From: Prochlorococcus sp. AG-670-O11
GTDB taxonomy: Bacteria; Cyanobacteriota; Cyanobacteriia; PCC-6307; Cyanobiaceae
DNA: 36,565 nt
NCBI GenBank assembly: GCA_003211335.1
Contig: QCTA01000003.1
Coordinates: 1 to 36,565 of the forward strand
Reading direction: 5' to 3'
A model generated the notes under the pieces. It saw nothing but the letters and a program-made list of their open reading frames with translations, ran no database searches and had not been told where the DNA came from. This document shows positions 9,406 through 18,656 of the stretch, piece after piece. The position numbers and the translations under genes were made by a program. Each line of letters begins with the position of its first letter. Within the stretch, counting starts at the first letter, position 1.

Positions 9406-10535
9406 AGGAATTCGACGTTTTAATTATTGGTGGAGGTCTATCAGGATCTTCGACAGCTCTTAATTTATCAAAAAAAGGGTATTCAGTTTTAATCGTAGAG
9501 AAGGAAGAACTAGGAAATATTAAGCCATGCGCAGGAGGTATGGCATCCTCAATGAAGAAATTTCTCCCATTAAATATGGATCTTGCCATAGAATCTAAAA
9601 TTAGAAATGTTGAATTCAGATGGGAAGCGTCTGATAATGTTGTCGCAGACCTTTCTGGCGAATCTCCTTTTTGGATAATTAGAAGAGAAAAATTAGATAA
9701 ACTATTACTTGATGAAGCTCTAAAATATGGTAGTGAGATAATAAGACCAGCGCAGGTCGAAAAAATAACGTCTCAAAATAAAATTTGGATAATAAAATGC
9801 AGCAATAAAGTTACATATAAATCAAAATTTATTGTTATTGCTGACGGTTCACAATCTAAGTGGGCTGGATATTTCAACTTAGGACCAAGGAAACCAAAAT
9901 TCGCGAACACCATAGCCTTAAGATTAAAAGGATTAGGTAATATTCCTAAAGATTCTGTTAGATTTGAGTTTGGATTTGTTAAGTACGGATTTGCTTGGGC
10001 ATTTCCATTAAAAGATAGTGTCAATATTGGCTTAGGCACTTTTATAAACAATAAACTTCTAGAAGATAAAGACCTCAATGACAAAGTAATAAGAAGTTTC
10101 GGATTTGAAGATTTATCTTTTAAAGCATTTCATAAAAAGCTAAGAATTTGGAATGGGGTACACAAGCTTAATGGTGATAGGGTGATCGTGGTTGGAGATG
10201 CAGCCTCTCTTTGCGATCCATTTTTGGCCGAAGGTATCAGGCCTTCTTTAATTAGTAGTTATTACGGGGCAGAAAGTATTGACCAATGTTTATCTAGTAA
10301 TAAAAAAGATTTAAATACTTATTCAACAAACATTAATAATGAATGGGGAAAATCTATGGCATGGGGAAAGAGAATTGCTCAAATCTTTTATAGATTTCCT
10401 AAAACTGGGTATCAGTTAGGTGTTAAACGAAAAACAGCCCCTAAACGGATTGCTCAAATATTATCTGGCCAAATGAATTATGAAGATATAGCGATGAGAG
10501 TTATAAAGAGACTTTTAACCAAAAGCAAAGATTAA
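9402..10535 (+). CDS. FAD-dependent oxidoreductase, geranylgeranyl reductase family
   Basis: A 377-residue flavoprotein of the COG0644 group. The dinucleotide-binding fold begins almost at the N-terminus ([19 protein letters not shown]), followed by the family's [10 protein letters not shown] block at about residues 44-53 and the second FAD motif [20 protein letters not shown] near residue 265. Relatives reduce isoprenoid chains (chlorophyll or tocopherol side chains, archaeal lipids). This protein is shorter than, and distinct from, canonical ChlP, so its substrate is unknown. The start is TTG at 9402: the Rossmann strand begins at residue 5 and no ATG lies before it, so the non-ATG start is well constrained. 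The 3' end forms half of an inverted repeat shared with the convergent transaldolase gene. Confidence 0.85.
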   Translation: MKEFDVLIIGGGLSGSSTALNLSKKGYSVLIVEKEELGNIKPCAGGMASSMKKFLPLNMDLAIESKIRNVEFRWEASDNVVADLSGESPFWIIRREKLDKLLLDEALKYGSEIIRPAQVEKITSQNKIWIIKCSNKVTYKSKFIVIADGSQSKWAGYFNLGPRKPKFANTIALRLKGLGNIPKDSVRFEFGFVKYGFAWAFPLKDSVNIGLGTFINNKLLEDKDLNDKVIRSFGFEDLSFKAFHKKLRIWNGVHKLNGDRVIVVGDAASLCDPFLAEGIRPSLISSYYGAESIDQCLSSNKKDLNTYSTNINNEWGKSMAWGKRIAQIFYRFPKTGYQLGVKRKTAPKRIAQILSGQMNYEDIAMRVIKRLLTKSKD

Positions 10536-10579
10536 TTTCAGCTCTTGGTAAAGATGAAATCTAAGTTGCTGAAATTAAT
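10531..10579. terminator. Perfect 12-bp inverted repeat across convergent gene ends
   Basis: ATTAATTTCAGC at 10531-10542 and its exact complement GCTGAAATTAAT at 10568-10579 enclose a 25-base loop. The left arm covers the stop of the flavoprotein gene and the right arm lies in the last codons of transaldolase. On the + strand the right arm runs into TTTT. This is a plausible bidirectional terminator or 3'-end protecting hairpin for two convergent transcripts whose stops are 25 bases apart. Confidence 0.5.
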
Positions 10580-11562
10580 TTTTGATTATTAATTTCTGAG
10601 AATCTTTTTAATAACAACTCTTCTAATTCTTCTATTGCTTTACTGAAGCCTGTTATTCCTTCACTAAGCTTCTCACTAGCCATTTGATCCTCTAACATAC
10701 CTAATCTGAAGTCTTTCTCATCAAATTTATAATCAATAGAATTTTTGAATTGAGCATTTTTATCTAATTTTTTAATTAATTCACCTTTTTCTCTATTTAA
10801 TTCATCTAAAAATTTTGGCGCAATAGTTAAAAGGTCGCATCCTGCTAATTCTTTTATTTCATCTACATTTCTAAAGCTTGCTCCCATTACTTCAGTTTTA
10901 AATCCTTTTTCTTTAAAATAATTATAAATTTTAGTTACCGACATAACACCTGGATCTTCATCACCTGGGAAATTATCTTTTCCAGTTTTAGCTTTATGCC
11001 AATCCAATATTCGCCCCACGAAGGGAGAGATTAAGGTGATTTTGGCATTCGCACAGGCTACAGCTTGGCAGAAGTTAAAAAGTAAAGTTAAATTGCATTT
11101 AATGCCTTCTTTTTCCAAAATTTCAGCTGCCTTAATTCCTTCCCAAGTTGAAGCTATCTTTATCAAAATTCTTTCTTTATCTATTCCAAAACTTTTATAG
11201 TGATTTATTAACTTTCTCGCTTTTTTAACAGTTGCTTCAGTGTCGAAACTAAGTCTTGCATCAACTTCTGTAGACACTCTTCCTGAAATAAGATTAAGAA
11301 TCTCCTTTCCAAAAAATACTGAAACCTGATCAATTGTCTCTTTAATTAATTCCCCTTCAGAGAAGCCATTAGGGAGAGATTTTCTTGAACTTTCCAAAGC
11401 TTGATCTATTAATTTAATATAATCAGGATTCTTAGCCGCAGCCAATATTAGTGATGGATTAGTAGTGGCATCTCTAGGTTGAAACTTTTTAATCGCATCT
11501 AAATCTCCAGTATCAGCAACAACAACGGTAATAGAAGATAATTGTTCTAAAATTGATTTCAT
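10561..11562 (-). CDS. tal: Transaldolase
   Basis: Moves a dihydroxyacetone unit between sugar phosphates in the pentose phosphate pathway, used by cyanobacteria in night-time carbon catabolism. The protein from ATG 11562 is 333 residues, close to the TalB-type length. It shows the substrate-binding DATTNPSLI near residue 31, the Schiff-base Lys in [23 protein letters not shown] and [15 protein letters not shown] 18 codons upstream (11616) would extend it with a poorly conserved-looking Asp/Tyr-rich stretch, so the internal ATG is preferred. Cyanophages that infect this group carry their own transaldolase, but this copy is of the long host type and sits in a normal chromosomal setting. Confidence 0.95.
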   Translation of the reverse strand: MKSILEQLSSITVVVADTGDLDAIKKFQPRDATTNPSLILAAAKNPDYIKLIDQALESSRKSLPNGFSEGELIKETIDQVSVFFGKEILNLISGRVSTEVDARLSFDTEATVKKARKLINHYKSFGIDKERILIKIASTWEGIKAAEILEKEGIKCNLTLLFNFCQAVACANAKITLISPFVGRILDWHKAKTGKDNFPGDEDPGVMSVTKIYNYFKEKGFKTEVMGASFRNVDEIKELAGCDLLTIAPKFLDELNREKGELIKKLDKNAQFKNSIDYKFDEKDFRLGMLEDQMASEKLSEGITGFSKAIEELEELLLKRFSEINNQKLISAT

Positions 11563-11654
11563 GTCTGGATAATCATAATATTCTTCTACGTTAGCTTTAA
11601 TTCCAAATGAAATCACTAAATAATGAACTAATTACCTAAAAAACCATAATAATT

Positions 11655-13406
11655 TCAGGGTTTTTTAACAATTTTTCCGCTTTCTTCAATTTGGGGCGGT
11701 ATTTTTTCAATAACAATTAAACTTTCGATAATTTCTTTTGCAACTGGCACTGCTACTGTTGAACCATATGCATGTTCTTTGGAGGGTTCGTCAATAACTA
11801 CAAGGACAACATACTTTGGATTATTAACAGGAAAAGAAGCTACAAAACTACAAACTTTTTTATTGGTATATAATCCTTCAACTGCCTTTTGAGAAGTACC
11901 AGTTTTCCCTCCAATTCTGTATCCATTAATTTTTGCTCCATTCCCACTACCATTATCAACAACACTTTCCATCCACTCAAGAACGGTTCTTGATACCTCA
12001 TCAGAAAAAATTTCTTTTTGGGAATTGTTTTTAAGGTGATCTTTAAAATTTAAAGTAACATGAGGAATTACCTCACTACCCCCATTAGCCAAAACAGCAT
12101 GAAGTTGCGCTAATTTTAAAGCAGAAATAGAAAATCCCTTTCCAAAAGAGGCTACTGCTGGCTCAATCGACTGACTAACAAATATATCTTTTGACTTTAA
12201 TTGACCGGCTGTAGATTCAAATAAATCCGTTTCCAATTTTTTACTAATACCTAATTTATTGAGCCAATTCCAATAAATTTTAGCTGGCAAATTTTGCATA
12301 ATTTTTACCATCCCTACATTACTTGAAACTTGTAAGACTTTTGGATAATCAATATAGCCATTGCCTTTTTTATCCCAATTGGAGAGGCTCCATCCTCCAA
12401 CATTTACCCTCCCACTATCTTTAACCAAACCATCTTTTCGGATTACTTTTTCTTCTAATGCTAAGGCTAGATTTATCGGTTTAAAAGTCGAACCTGGCTC
12501 GAATAAATCTTGCGCATACCAACCTCTGAAGACTTCGGAATCATAATCCCAATATTTATTCGGATCATAAGATGGGATTGATGCTAATGATAAGATCTCA
12601 CCATTATTAACATTCATTACTATTGCAAATCCTTTCTTTGCATTCCACGTCATTACTTGTTTACTTAAGGCATTAAAAGTAGCTTTCTGTAATCTTGAAT
12701 CTATCGTTAAACGTAAACTCTTGTAGTCACTAATAAAATCACTTGGACCCGAATTATCTGGGAGAGGAGTTCCATCTCCTCCTTTCTTTATCAAATTACT
12801 TTTGTTAAGTACTTTGATTTGATTATCTAAGTGCAGTTCTAAACCGGCTGAACCTTTATTATCATAATTAACGAAACCAATAAGATTAGAATACAAATTA
12901 CGTTGAGGATAATATCTTTGAGAATATTTAATGAGATCCAAACCACTTATATGGAGATTTTTAATCTTTTTTGCTTGATTCTCAGTTATTCCATCCAGCA
13001 ATTCAATTCCTATCATTTTATTTTCGAACTTTGAAAGAAGAAATTCATCATTTAAATTTAAAATTGGCTTTAATTTATTAACCACTTCACCAACAGTTCT
13101 TAATCTATTAGTTGAATCACCTGGGAAGTTAAAGTATTTGGGATGTGCCCATAATTTGTAGAGAGGCTTATCATAAGCAATCAATCTATTATTCCTATCT
13201 ACTATTGATCTCCTCTTCTTTAAAGAGCTTATCTTAGTGAATTGTGTTAATCTCGCTTTTTTTTGTAATTCAGAGGCACTAAAAACTTGTAAATTTAATA
13301 ACCTTCCATATAGGCCAAAAATCAATAATAAACAACAAATATAAGTTAACTTAAACCTTCGAGCTTCAAGAGGTACTATATGAACAATTTTCTTATTTTT
13401 TTTCAT
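11655..13406 (-). CDS. ftsI: Septal peptidoglycan transpeptidase FtsI (class B PBP)
   Basis: Cross-links septal peptidoglycan during division. The 583-residue protein has a short cytosolic tail, one transmembrane helix (about residues 20-37), a non-catalytic pedestal domain (about 55-220) and the transpeptidase domain with all three catalytic motifs: Ser306 in EPGSTFK, SSN at 361-363 and KTGT at 501-504. All residues needed for activity are present. The ATG overlaps the stop of the upstream coiled-coil membrane gene by one base (TAATG), as in the ftsL-ftsI order of other bacteria. FtsI rather than elongasome PBP2 is favoured by the pedestal style and this neighbour. Confidence 0.92.
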   Translation of the reverse strand: MKKNKKIVHIVPLEARRFKLTYICCLLLIFGLYGRLLNLQVFSASELQKKARLTQFTKISSLKKRRSIVDRNNRLIAYDKPLYKLWAHPKYFNFPGDSTNRLRTVGEVVNKLKPILNLNDEFLLSKFENKMIGIELLDGITENQAKKIKNLHISGLDLIKYSQRYYPQRNLYSNLIGFVNYDNKGSAGLELHLDNQIKVLNKSNLIKKGGDGTPLPDNSGPSDFISDYKSLRLTIDSRLQKATFNALSKQVMTWNAKKGFAIVMNVNNGEILSLASIPSYDPNKYWDYDSEVFRGWYAQDLFEPGSTFKPINLALALEEKVIRKDGLVKDSGRVNVGGWSLSNWDKKGNGYIDYPKVLQVSSNVGMVKIMQNLPAKIYWNWLNKLGISKKLETDLFESTAGQLKSKDIFVSQSIEPAVASFGKGFSISALKLAQLHAVLANGGSEVIPHVTLNFKDHLKNNSQKEIFSDEVSRTVLEWMESVVDNGSGNGAKINGYRIGGKTGTSQKAVEGLYTNKKVCSFVASFPVNNPKYVVLVVIDEPSKEHAYGSTVAVPVAKEIIESLIVIEKIPPQIEESGKIVKKP

Positions 13407-13831
13407 TAATATCCTTTTTGATATTTACTGTCGTTTAATCCATCTTTAATATATTTTATTGTTTTATTTAAATTATTTTTCTTCTCATTCGTGATTTGCT
13501 TATCAATATAAATTAAATCATTTGGAGTTGTTTTTTTTAAATTATTAAGTGACTCAATTTCATTTATATAAAATTCTTCAGTCTTAGAAATATAATCTAT
13601 TAAATTATTATTATTTGCTCTTATTTTGGCTAAATTTTTATATATGTTTGTCCATTTAATTTGACTATCAAAAGAAAGAAAAGATAAGATAAGAATTAAT
13701 ATTAAAAAAGATATATTAAGACTATTAGATATTCTATGAAAAAATTTTAAATAATTATATTTTTTGGGAGTTATTTTATTAGTACCGTAAAAATCATTTT
13801 TTAAAGAATTTTCATTCTTATTTATATTCAT
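13406..13831 (-). CDS. Single-pass coiled-coil membrane protein, FtsL-like candidate
   Basis: A 141-residue bitopic protein: a charged cytosolic N-terminus of about 35 residues, one strong transmembrane helix (about 36-53, ISFLILILILSFLSF), then an extracytoplasmic Asn/Lys/Glu-rich helical region with heptad-like Leu/Ile spacing. It is not recognisable at motif level as any named family. Size, topology and the TAATG overlap with ftsI are what FtsL looks like in other bacteria, where it forms a coiled coil with FtsB and activates FtsWI. FtsL is so divergent that similarity searches usually miss it. The low-complexity composition is typical of AT-rich genomes and could mimic a coiled coil. The coding call is strong; the function is an inference from synteny and topology. 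Confidence 0.75.
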   Translation of the reverse strand: MNINKNENSLKNDFYGTNKITPKKYNYLKFFHRISNSLNISFLILILILSFLSFDSQIKWTNIYKNLAKIRANNNNLIDYISKTEEFYINEIESLNNLKKTTPNDLIYIDKQITNEKKNNLNKTIKYIKDGLNDSKYQKGY

Positions 13832-13916
13832 CTCTTAGTATTATTAGAATTATAAAAAGTACTATGAATCAAGTAAACATTTTTTAAATTAAAGCGCAAG
13901 TAATATAGCTAAATCT

Positions 13917-15275
13917 TTATGTTCTTAATAGAAACAAATTCAAAAAGGTCATTCCATTCCATAAAGAATGCATAATCACAGAAGATGATAATCTTCCTGA
14001 AATACATCTTGTAATTCCTAGTCCTATGCCTAAGGTAAACAATGGTATCGTTTCACTTATACTCAAATGAGCCAAGGCAAAAATAAAAGCAGAGATTGTA
14101 ATACCTAAAATTATTCCGAATTCTCTTGATAAAATTGGTAGTAAAACTCCTCTGAAAATAATCTCTTCAAATAATGGAGCTAAAAATGTAGTTGTTAAAA
14201 ATAAAAGTAGAAATGAAATATAATTATTATTATTTAAGACGATCTCAAGTAAAGGATTACTCCCATTCTGATTATCAACTAAAAGGTTCATAATCAATGA
14301 CACCAGTAAAACAAAAGGAATTATCATTAAAAAACCTTTAAATCCTTGAGAAAAAGAATCTTTTACAGGTAAAAAATTGAATTGAAAATAATCTTTTTTA
14401 AAAATTATCTTATTATCAAGGGATTTTATTTGATAATAAATAATCAATAAAGGGGGGATTGCCATAAATAGATAACCAAAAAATATTTTTAATGATTGTT
14501 TTAATTCGATTGATAGATTAGATGCAACAATTTCAACTAGAGTAATTGAAAATAAGGGGGAGATAACTTCTCCTAAAACAACAAATCCCCCTGATATCAA
14601 AAGCAACATATCTAACAAATCTAAATCTAAAGGTTTAAATTCGCTCCATTGAATTTTTCTTGAAGCTAAAACACTCCATAATGTTCTTATAACTAATATG
14701 GAGCCCAAGAGTATGGATAAAAGAGGTAATAATCTAATAGCTATTAATTTTAGAAACATTTTTTTTGAAAGTGTGTTTGTTATGAATTGACTATCATCAA
14801 AAGAAAATCTTTTGCTTAACAAGTGGTACAGAAATCTATCGTCTTTAAATAAATTTAGTAAATTATCATTTGGTTTATATGAATTATCTTTATTACTTTT
14901 ATTTAAATTTTCTACTACTAATTTATAATTTTTATTTTTAAAGCTAGTAGGAAACTCTTTTTTAAAATTTATCTCTTCATTATTGGAAGAAATTATCCAA
15001 ATCAGTTTATTCCTTTCTGTTAATTCATTAAAAGAAATTTCAGAAAGGGAATTCTTAATCTGATCAATTGGATCATTACTAATAAAAAGGTTTCTGAAAT
15101 TAATTGGTATTGCAGGCAAAGCTAATTCCGCAATTTCTTTTTCTTTTTGACTAATATCAAAGTTAACCGATGGTCGACTGAGACTATCTCTAAGCCCTTG
15201 TTGCCATACAAAAATTGTAATAATTAGGGAAATAAAAGCTAAAAATAGTTTTTTCTTAGAAATATTTTTATTCAT
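13917..15275 (-). CDS. CPBP family intramembrane glutamic endopeptidase
   Basis: A 452-residue polytopic membrane protein of the Rce1/CPBP (Abi) family. An N-terminal membrane anchor (about residues 10-26) is followed by a soluble segment of about 130 residues, presumably outside the cytosol, then roughly seven to eight hydrophobic helices. The catalytic motifs are in the last 90 residues: EEIIFRG with Glu370-Glu371, FALAHLS with His403, and HSLWN near 436. Bacterial members process peptides or act on membrane proteins; the substrate is unknown here. The long soluble insert between the first helix and the core is more than the minimal family form needs. It is divergent from the histidine-phosphatase gene over 117 bases and runs toward the ftsI pair, 85 bases away. 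Confidence 0.88.
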   Translation of the reverse strand: MNKNISKKKLFLAFISLIITIFVWQQGLRDSLSRPSVNFDISQKEKEIAELALPAIPINFRNLFISNDPIDQIKNSLSEISFNELTERNKLIWIISSNNEEINFKKEFPTSFKNKNYKLVVENLNKSNKDNSYKPNDNLLNLFKDDRFLYHLLSKRFSFDDSQFITNTLSKKMFLKLIAIRLLPLLSILLGSILVIRTLWSVLASRKIQWSEFKPLDLDLLDMLLLISGGFVVLGEVISPLFSITLVEIVASNLSIELKQSLKIFFGYLFMAIPPLLIIYYQIKSLDNKIIFKKDYFQFNFLPVKDSFSQGFKGFLMIIPFVLLVSLIMNLLVDNQNGSNPLLEIVLNNNNYISFLLLFLTTTFLAPLFEEIIFRGVLLPILSREFGIILGITISAFIFALAHLSISETIPLFTLGIGLGITRCISGRLSSSVIMHSLWNGMTFLNLFLLRT

Positions 15276-15372
15276 ATATTTGATAATAAAATATAAAACT
15301 TAATTTAGTTTTCATTTAAATTTCTAATAATTATATACCTATTTTTATCACGCCATGAGATGATAAAAATAC

Positions 15373-15378
15373 TATAAT
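15373..15378 (+). promoter_or_regulatory. Possible -10 box before the histidine phosphatase gene
   Basis: TATAAT ends 14 bases before the ATG at 15393, which would give a leader under ten bases. No -35 element is apparent. It lies in the 117-base divergent spacer shared with the CPBP protease gene. Tentative in such AT-rich DNA. Confidence 0.3.
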
Positions 15379-15392
15379 TTCAAAATTATATA

Positions 15393-16721
15393 ATGAGCGT
15401 TAGATTAGTTTTAGTTCGGCATGGGCTTAGTAGTTTTAATAAAAAAGGATTAATTCAAGGAAGGACTGATGATTCATATTTAACCGAAGAGGGTTACGAG
15501 CAGGCATTTAAATCAGGGGAGGCATTATCGGGGATTAATTTTGACAAAATATATTCATCTCCTCTTGTAAGAGCAGCAGAGACTGCAAAGACAATTAAGA
15601 AAAACTTAAAAGGAGAAAATAATATTATTTACGATAAAAATTTATTAGAAGTTGATCTTGGTTCATGGTCTGGTTTAAATATTAATGAAATAAAAAACAA
15701 TTATCCCGAAAAATATCTTCTTTGGAAAAATGATCCAGAAAATTTAAATTTAGAGACTGATCATAATTTAACTTATTATCCAATTAAAGAATTATATGAG
15801 CAGGCGAATGAATTTATCAAAAATATATTAAAAATCCCTTATAAAAAAAATGAGGCAAACATTTTAATTATTGGACATAATGCAATTCTAAGATGTTTAC
15901 TTCTATCATTGATTGGAAGACCTAAAAAAGGTTTTAGAAAAATAAAATTAGATAACGCCTCTTTTTCAATCCTTAATATTTTAAAGCAAAGAAATTCATT
16001 TAAAACACAAGTTGAATGTTTAAATCAAACTTCTCATCTAGAGAAAAAAATACCTGATCAGATTGGGGACTCAAGAATATTTCTAGTAAGACATGGAGAG
16101 ACTAACTGGAATAAAGAGGGTCGATTCCAAGGTCAAATAAATATTCCTTTAAATAATAATGGGAAAGATCAGGCGGAAAAGGCTTCTAAATATTTAGAAA
16201 AAATAAACTTCAACAAAGCTTTTTCAAGTTCAATGGATAGACCATATGAAACAGCACAAATAATTCTTCAAAATAAGCCAGATATAGAAATAACAAAGAT
16301 TGAAAAATTAGTAGAAATAAGCCATGGATTATGGGAAGGCAAATTAGAAAATGAAATAAAAAAACAATGGCCAGAATTACTAAAAAATTGGCACGAAAAA
16401 CCTGAAGAGGTAATAATGCCAGAGGGCGAGAGTATTAAACAAGTATCTGAAAGATCGGTTAAGGCTTGGGAGGAAATATGTTTAGATCAAAAGAATAAAG
16501 ATTTGACTTTATTGGTAGCTCACGATGCAGTCAATAAAACTCTTATTTGTAACATCTTAGGAATTCATTTTTCAGATATCTGGATGATTAAGCAAGGTAA
16601 TGGGGGTATTACTATTATTGATATCTTTAATGATCCTCAAAAAGATAATGTAATTAGTGCTCTGAATATTACGACACATCTTGGAGGAATATTGGATTCA
16701 ACAGCATCCGGGGCTCTTTAA
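15393..16721 (+). CDS. gpmB: Tandem histidine phosphatase (phosphoglycerate mutase-like)
   Basis: A 442-residue protein with two complete histidine-phosphatase domains in tandem. Domain 1 has the phosphorylated His10 (VRHGLSSFN), SSPLVRAAETA and the second catalytic His in IIGHNAIL. Domain 2 starts near residue 228 with His234 (VRHGETNWN), SSSMDRPYETA and LLVAHDAVN. Both domains keep both catalytic histidines, so both could be active. Picocyanobacteria carry such double proteins, often labelled 2,3-bisphosphoglycerate-dependent mutase; the true substrate may be another phosphate ester. The dihydroorotase-like gene follows after two bases, so they form an operon. Confidence 0.88.
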   Translation: MSVRLVLVRHGLSSFNKKGLIQGRTDDSYLTEEGYEQAFKSGEALSGINFDKIYSSPLVRAAETAKTIKKNLKGENNIIYDKNLLEVDLGSWSGLNINEIKNNYPEKYLLWKNDPENLNLETDHNLTYYPIKELYEQANEFIKNILKIPYKKNEANILIIGHNAILRCLLLSLIGRPKKGFRKIKLDNASFSILNILKQRNSFKTQVECLNQTSHLEKKIPDQIGDSRIFLVRHGETNWNKEGRFQGQINIPLNNNGKDQAEKASKYLEKINFNKAFSSSMDRPYETAQIILQNKPDIEITKIEKLVEISHGLWEGKLENEIKKQWPELLKNWHEKPEEVIMPEGESIKQVSERSVKAWEEICLDQKNKDLTLLVAHDAVNKTLICNILGIHFSDIWMIKQGNGGITIIDIFNDPQKDNVISALNITTHLGGILDSTASGAL

Positions 16722-16723
16722 AA

Positions 16724-17977
16724 ATGGGAAAAAGCTTTTTTTTTGAAAATATAAACATATTGATGGGGGCCAATGCGACAGTAATCAAAGATAATCTATT
16801 AATTATTGACGGCAAAATAGAGGCGTTTGGGAATAAGGCGAAAGAGGATGCAATGAAAAAGAATATTGAAATTTCTAAATCTGGTAATAAAATAGTTGCT
16901 CCATTACTTGTGGATAGTCACTCATTTTTAAAAGATCCCTTAACAGGGTTTGATGATAATTTAGAAAATTTAAAGTTTAGAGCAAAGAAATCAGGTTTTG
17001 GTACAATTGCCTTTCTTCCAAATAGTAAAAACTGGAGAGATAATCCTGAAAAAATACCATTTCAGAAAAATAATAATTTTGATTTAAATATTTATTTTTG
17101 GGGGAGTTTTAGTTTGAAAGATGAAGGCATAAATCTTTCTCCTCATTATGAACTTTTAAAATCAGGTACAATAGGTCTTTCTACTAGAAACTTTTCTGAT
17201 TCTTCAATTATTTTTAAAGGTCTTTCTTTAGATACATTCAAGACATTACCAATATTATTTTCTACAACAAAAAAAAATTCATTACAGAAAGGATATGTGA
17301 ATAAAGATATAAAATCATTACAATCAGGGTTTTACATTATTGAAAATAATAATGAAGTTTCTGAAGTTAAAAATATATTAGGAATCAAGAATCTTTTCCC
17401 AGGTAAACATATAGTAATTAAAAATATCGCAGATTCAAATTCTCTTACAGAAATAGAAAAACAACCCCTCCCAATTTCAACAACAATAAGTTGGTGGAGC
17501 TTAATTGCAGATACAAATAATCTCGAGTTAGATGATCTTGGTTGGAAAGTAGATCCCCCTCTAGGTTCTCAGGAAAATAGAGAATTGTTAATAAAAGGTT
17601 TAGACAATGATTTAATTCAAGCAATTGCGGTGAACTCAAATGCATTAAACGATGAAAATACTTTTATTCCAATAAATGATAGATCCATAGGAATAAGCTC
17701 TTTTGAATTAGTTTTACCATTATTATGGGCAGAATTAGTACATAAAAGAGATTGGCCAATACAAAAACTATGGAAATATTTAAGTTTTAATCCCTCTAAC
17801 TTATTAGGAATAATGCAAGAGAAATTATCTATAGGTAGTAAAAGATGGCTTATATTTGACCCTGATACAAAATGGCTAAATAATCAAATCAATTTAGGTT
17901 ACGATTCTCCTTCAAATTTTCCTAAGAAAAATAAATTAATTAAAGGGAAAGTGATTCATGTAGGGCTTGATATTTAA
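16724..17977 (+). CDS. Dihydroorotase-like protein without metal ligands (putative pseudoenzyme)
   Basis: A 417-residue protein following the amidohydrolase/dihydroorotase layout: an N-terminal beta-sandwich (NLLIIDGKIEAFG), the start of the barrel (VAPLLVDSHSFLKDP, cf. PGLVDxHxHxRxP), FGTIAFLPNS (cf. TTVVxMPNT), VDPPLGSQENRELL (cf. NPPLRxxxDxxAL), then SSFELVLPLLW and the C-terminal strands. The metal-binding HxH has become HSF, and the DHAP motif carrying the catalytic Asp is VNSN, so dihydroorotase activity is not expected. Inactive DHOase-like proteins are known elsewhere as structural partners of aspartate transcarbamoylase; such a role here is a guess. Its last 38 bases overlap the 3' end of lepB on the opposite strand. 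Confidence 0.8.
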   Translation: MGKSFFFENINILMGANATVIKDNLLIIDGKIEAFGNKAKEDAMKKNIEISKSGNKIVAPLLVDSHSFLKDPLTGFDDNLENLKFRAKKSGFGTIAFLPNSKNWRDNPEKIPFQKNNNFDLNIYFWGSFSLKDEGINLSPHYELLKSGTIGLSTRNFSDSSIIFKGLSLDTFKTLPILFSTTKKNSLQKGYVNKDIKSLQSGFYIIENNNEVSEVKNILGIKNLFPGKHIVIKNIADSNSLTEIEKQPLPISTTISWWSLIADTNNLELDDLGWKVDPPLGSQENRELLIKGLDNDLIQAIAVNSNALNDENTFIPINDRSIGISSFELVLPLLWAELVHKRDWPIQKLWKYLSFNPSNLLGIMQEKLSIGSKRWLIFDPDTKWLNNQINLGYDSPSNFPKKNKLIKGKVIHVGLDI

Positions 17978-18626
17978 AAAGTCCAAAATTAGCTAAAGGC
18001 CAAAACCTAAAATAAGCTTTTCCAATTATTTCTTTCTTATGAAGAAATTTACCTCCAGGCCAATATCTTCCATCCCAGCTATTTGATCTATTGTCGCCTA
18101 AAACTAAAAAATGATCCTTGGGTACTTTCAAACCTTTAAATTCTCCGCAATCATTAAATAAAGATTCAGAACAGAAATTAATAACATATGGCTCAAAAAC
18201 CTTTTTATTATTTACTATAACTTCGCCTTTCTTATTGACACTAACAAATTCTCCAGGCAAGGCTACTACTCTTTTAATATATGCATCACAAGCTGGATCT
18301 CTTAATCCTGGGATGAATGAAATTGGAGGGAAACCCATCAAAAAACAATAACTTTTTTTGGGTAATGGATTAGATCTTGATGCAATAAGTTCTTTATCAA
18401 AAGAGAAAGGGGATTTAAAGACAATAATATCTCCTCTTTTAGGCAATGTGTTTTTTAAGGAAATTTTTTCTATAATTAACCTATCGTTTATTTGTAATTC
18501 AGGAAGCATTGAACCAGAGGGAATATAACGAGGTTCTGCTAAAAAAGATCTGCAAGAAGAAACAAAAAAAGCTAAGAAAAGTAATGGCCCCCACTCTACA
18601 AGTATATTTTTAAAAGAGAAATTCAT
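17940..18626 (-). CDS. lepB: Signal peptidase I
   Basis: Cleaves Sec and Tat signal peptides at the outer face of the cytoplasmic or thylakoid membrane. The 228-residue protein has one N-terminal transmembrane segment (about residues 12-26), the nucleophile Ser39 in IPSGSMLP, the general-base Lys118 in YIKRVVALPGE, and the conserved GDNRSNSWDGR box. The insert between the Ser and Lys motifs, with two Cys (CFLM, DPACDA), is a moderate one. ATG start at 18626. It overlaps the dihydroorotase-like gene tail-to-tail by 38 bases and lies 30 bases downstream of the ArsC-like gene. Confidence 0.93.
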   Translation of the reverse strand: MNFSFKNILVEWGPLLFLAFFVSSCRSFLAEPRYIPSGSMLPELQINDRLIIEKISLKNTLPKRGDIIVFKSPFSFDKELIASRSNPLPKKSYCFLMGFPPISFIPGLRDPACDAYIKRVVALPGEFVSVNKKGEVIVNNKKVFEPYVINFCSESLFNDCGEFKGLKVPKDHFLVLGDNRSNSWDGRYWPGGKFLHKKEIIGKAYFRFWPLANFGLFKYQALHESLSL

Positions 18627-18656
18627 AAGATTTACAAGAATTATAAAATTAAATAT

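Noticed and set aside
11563..11616. GTG start giving an 18-residue longer transaldolase
   Set aside because: The extra residues do not resemble the family, and the internal ATG gives the usual length.
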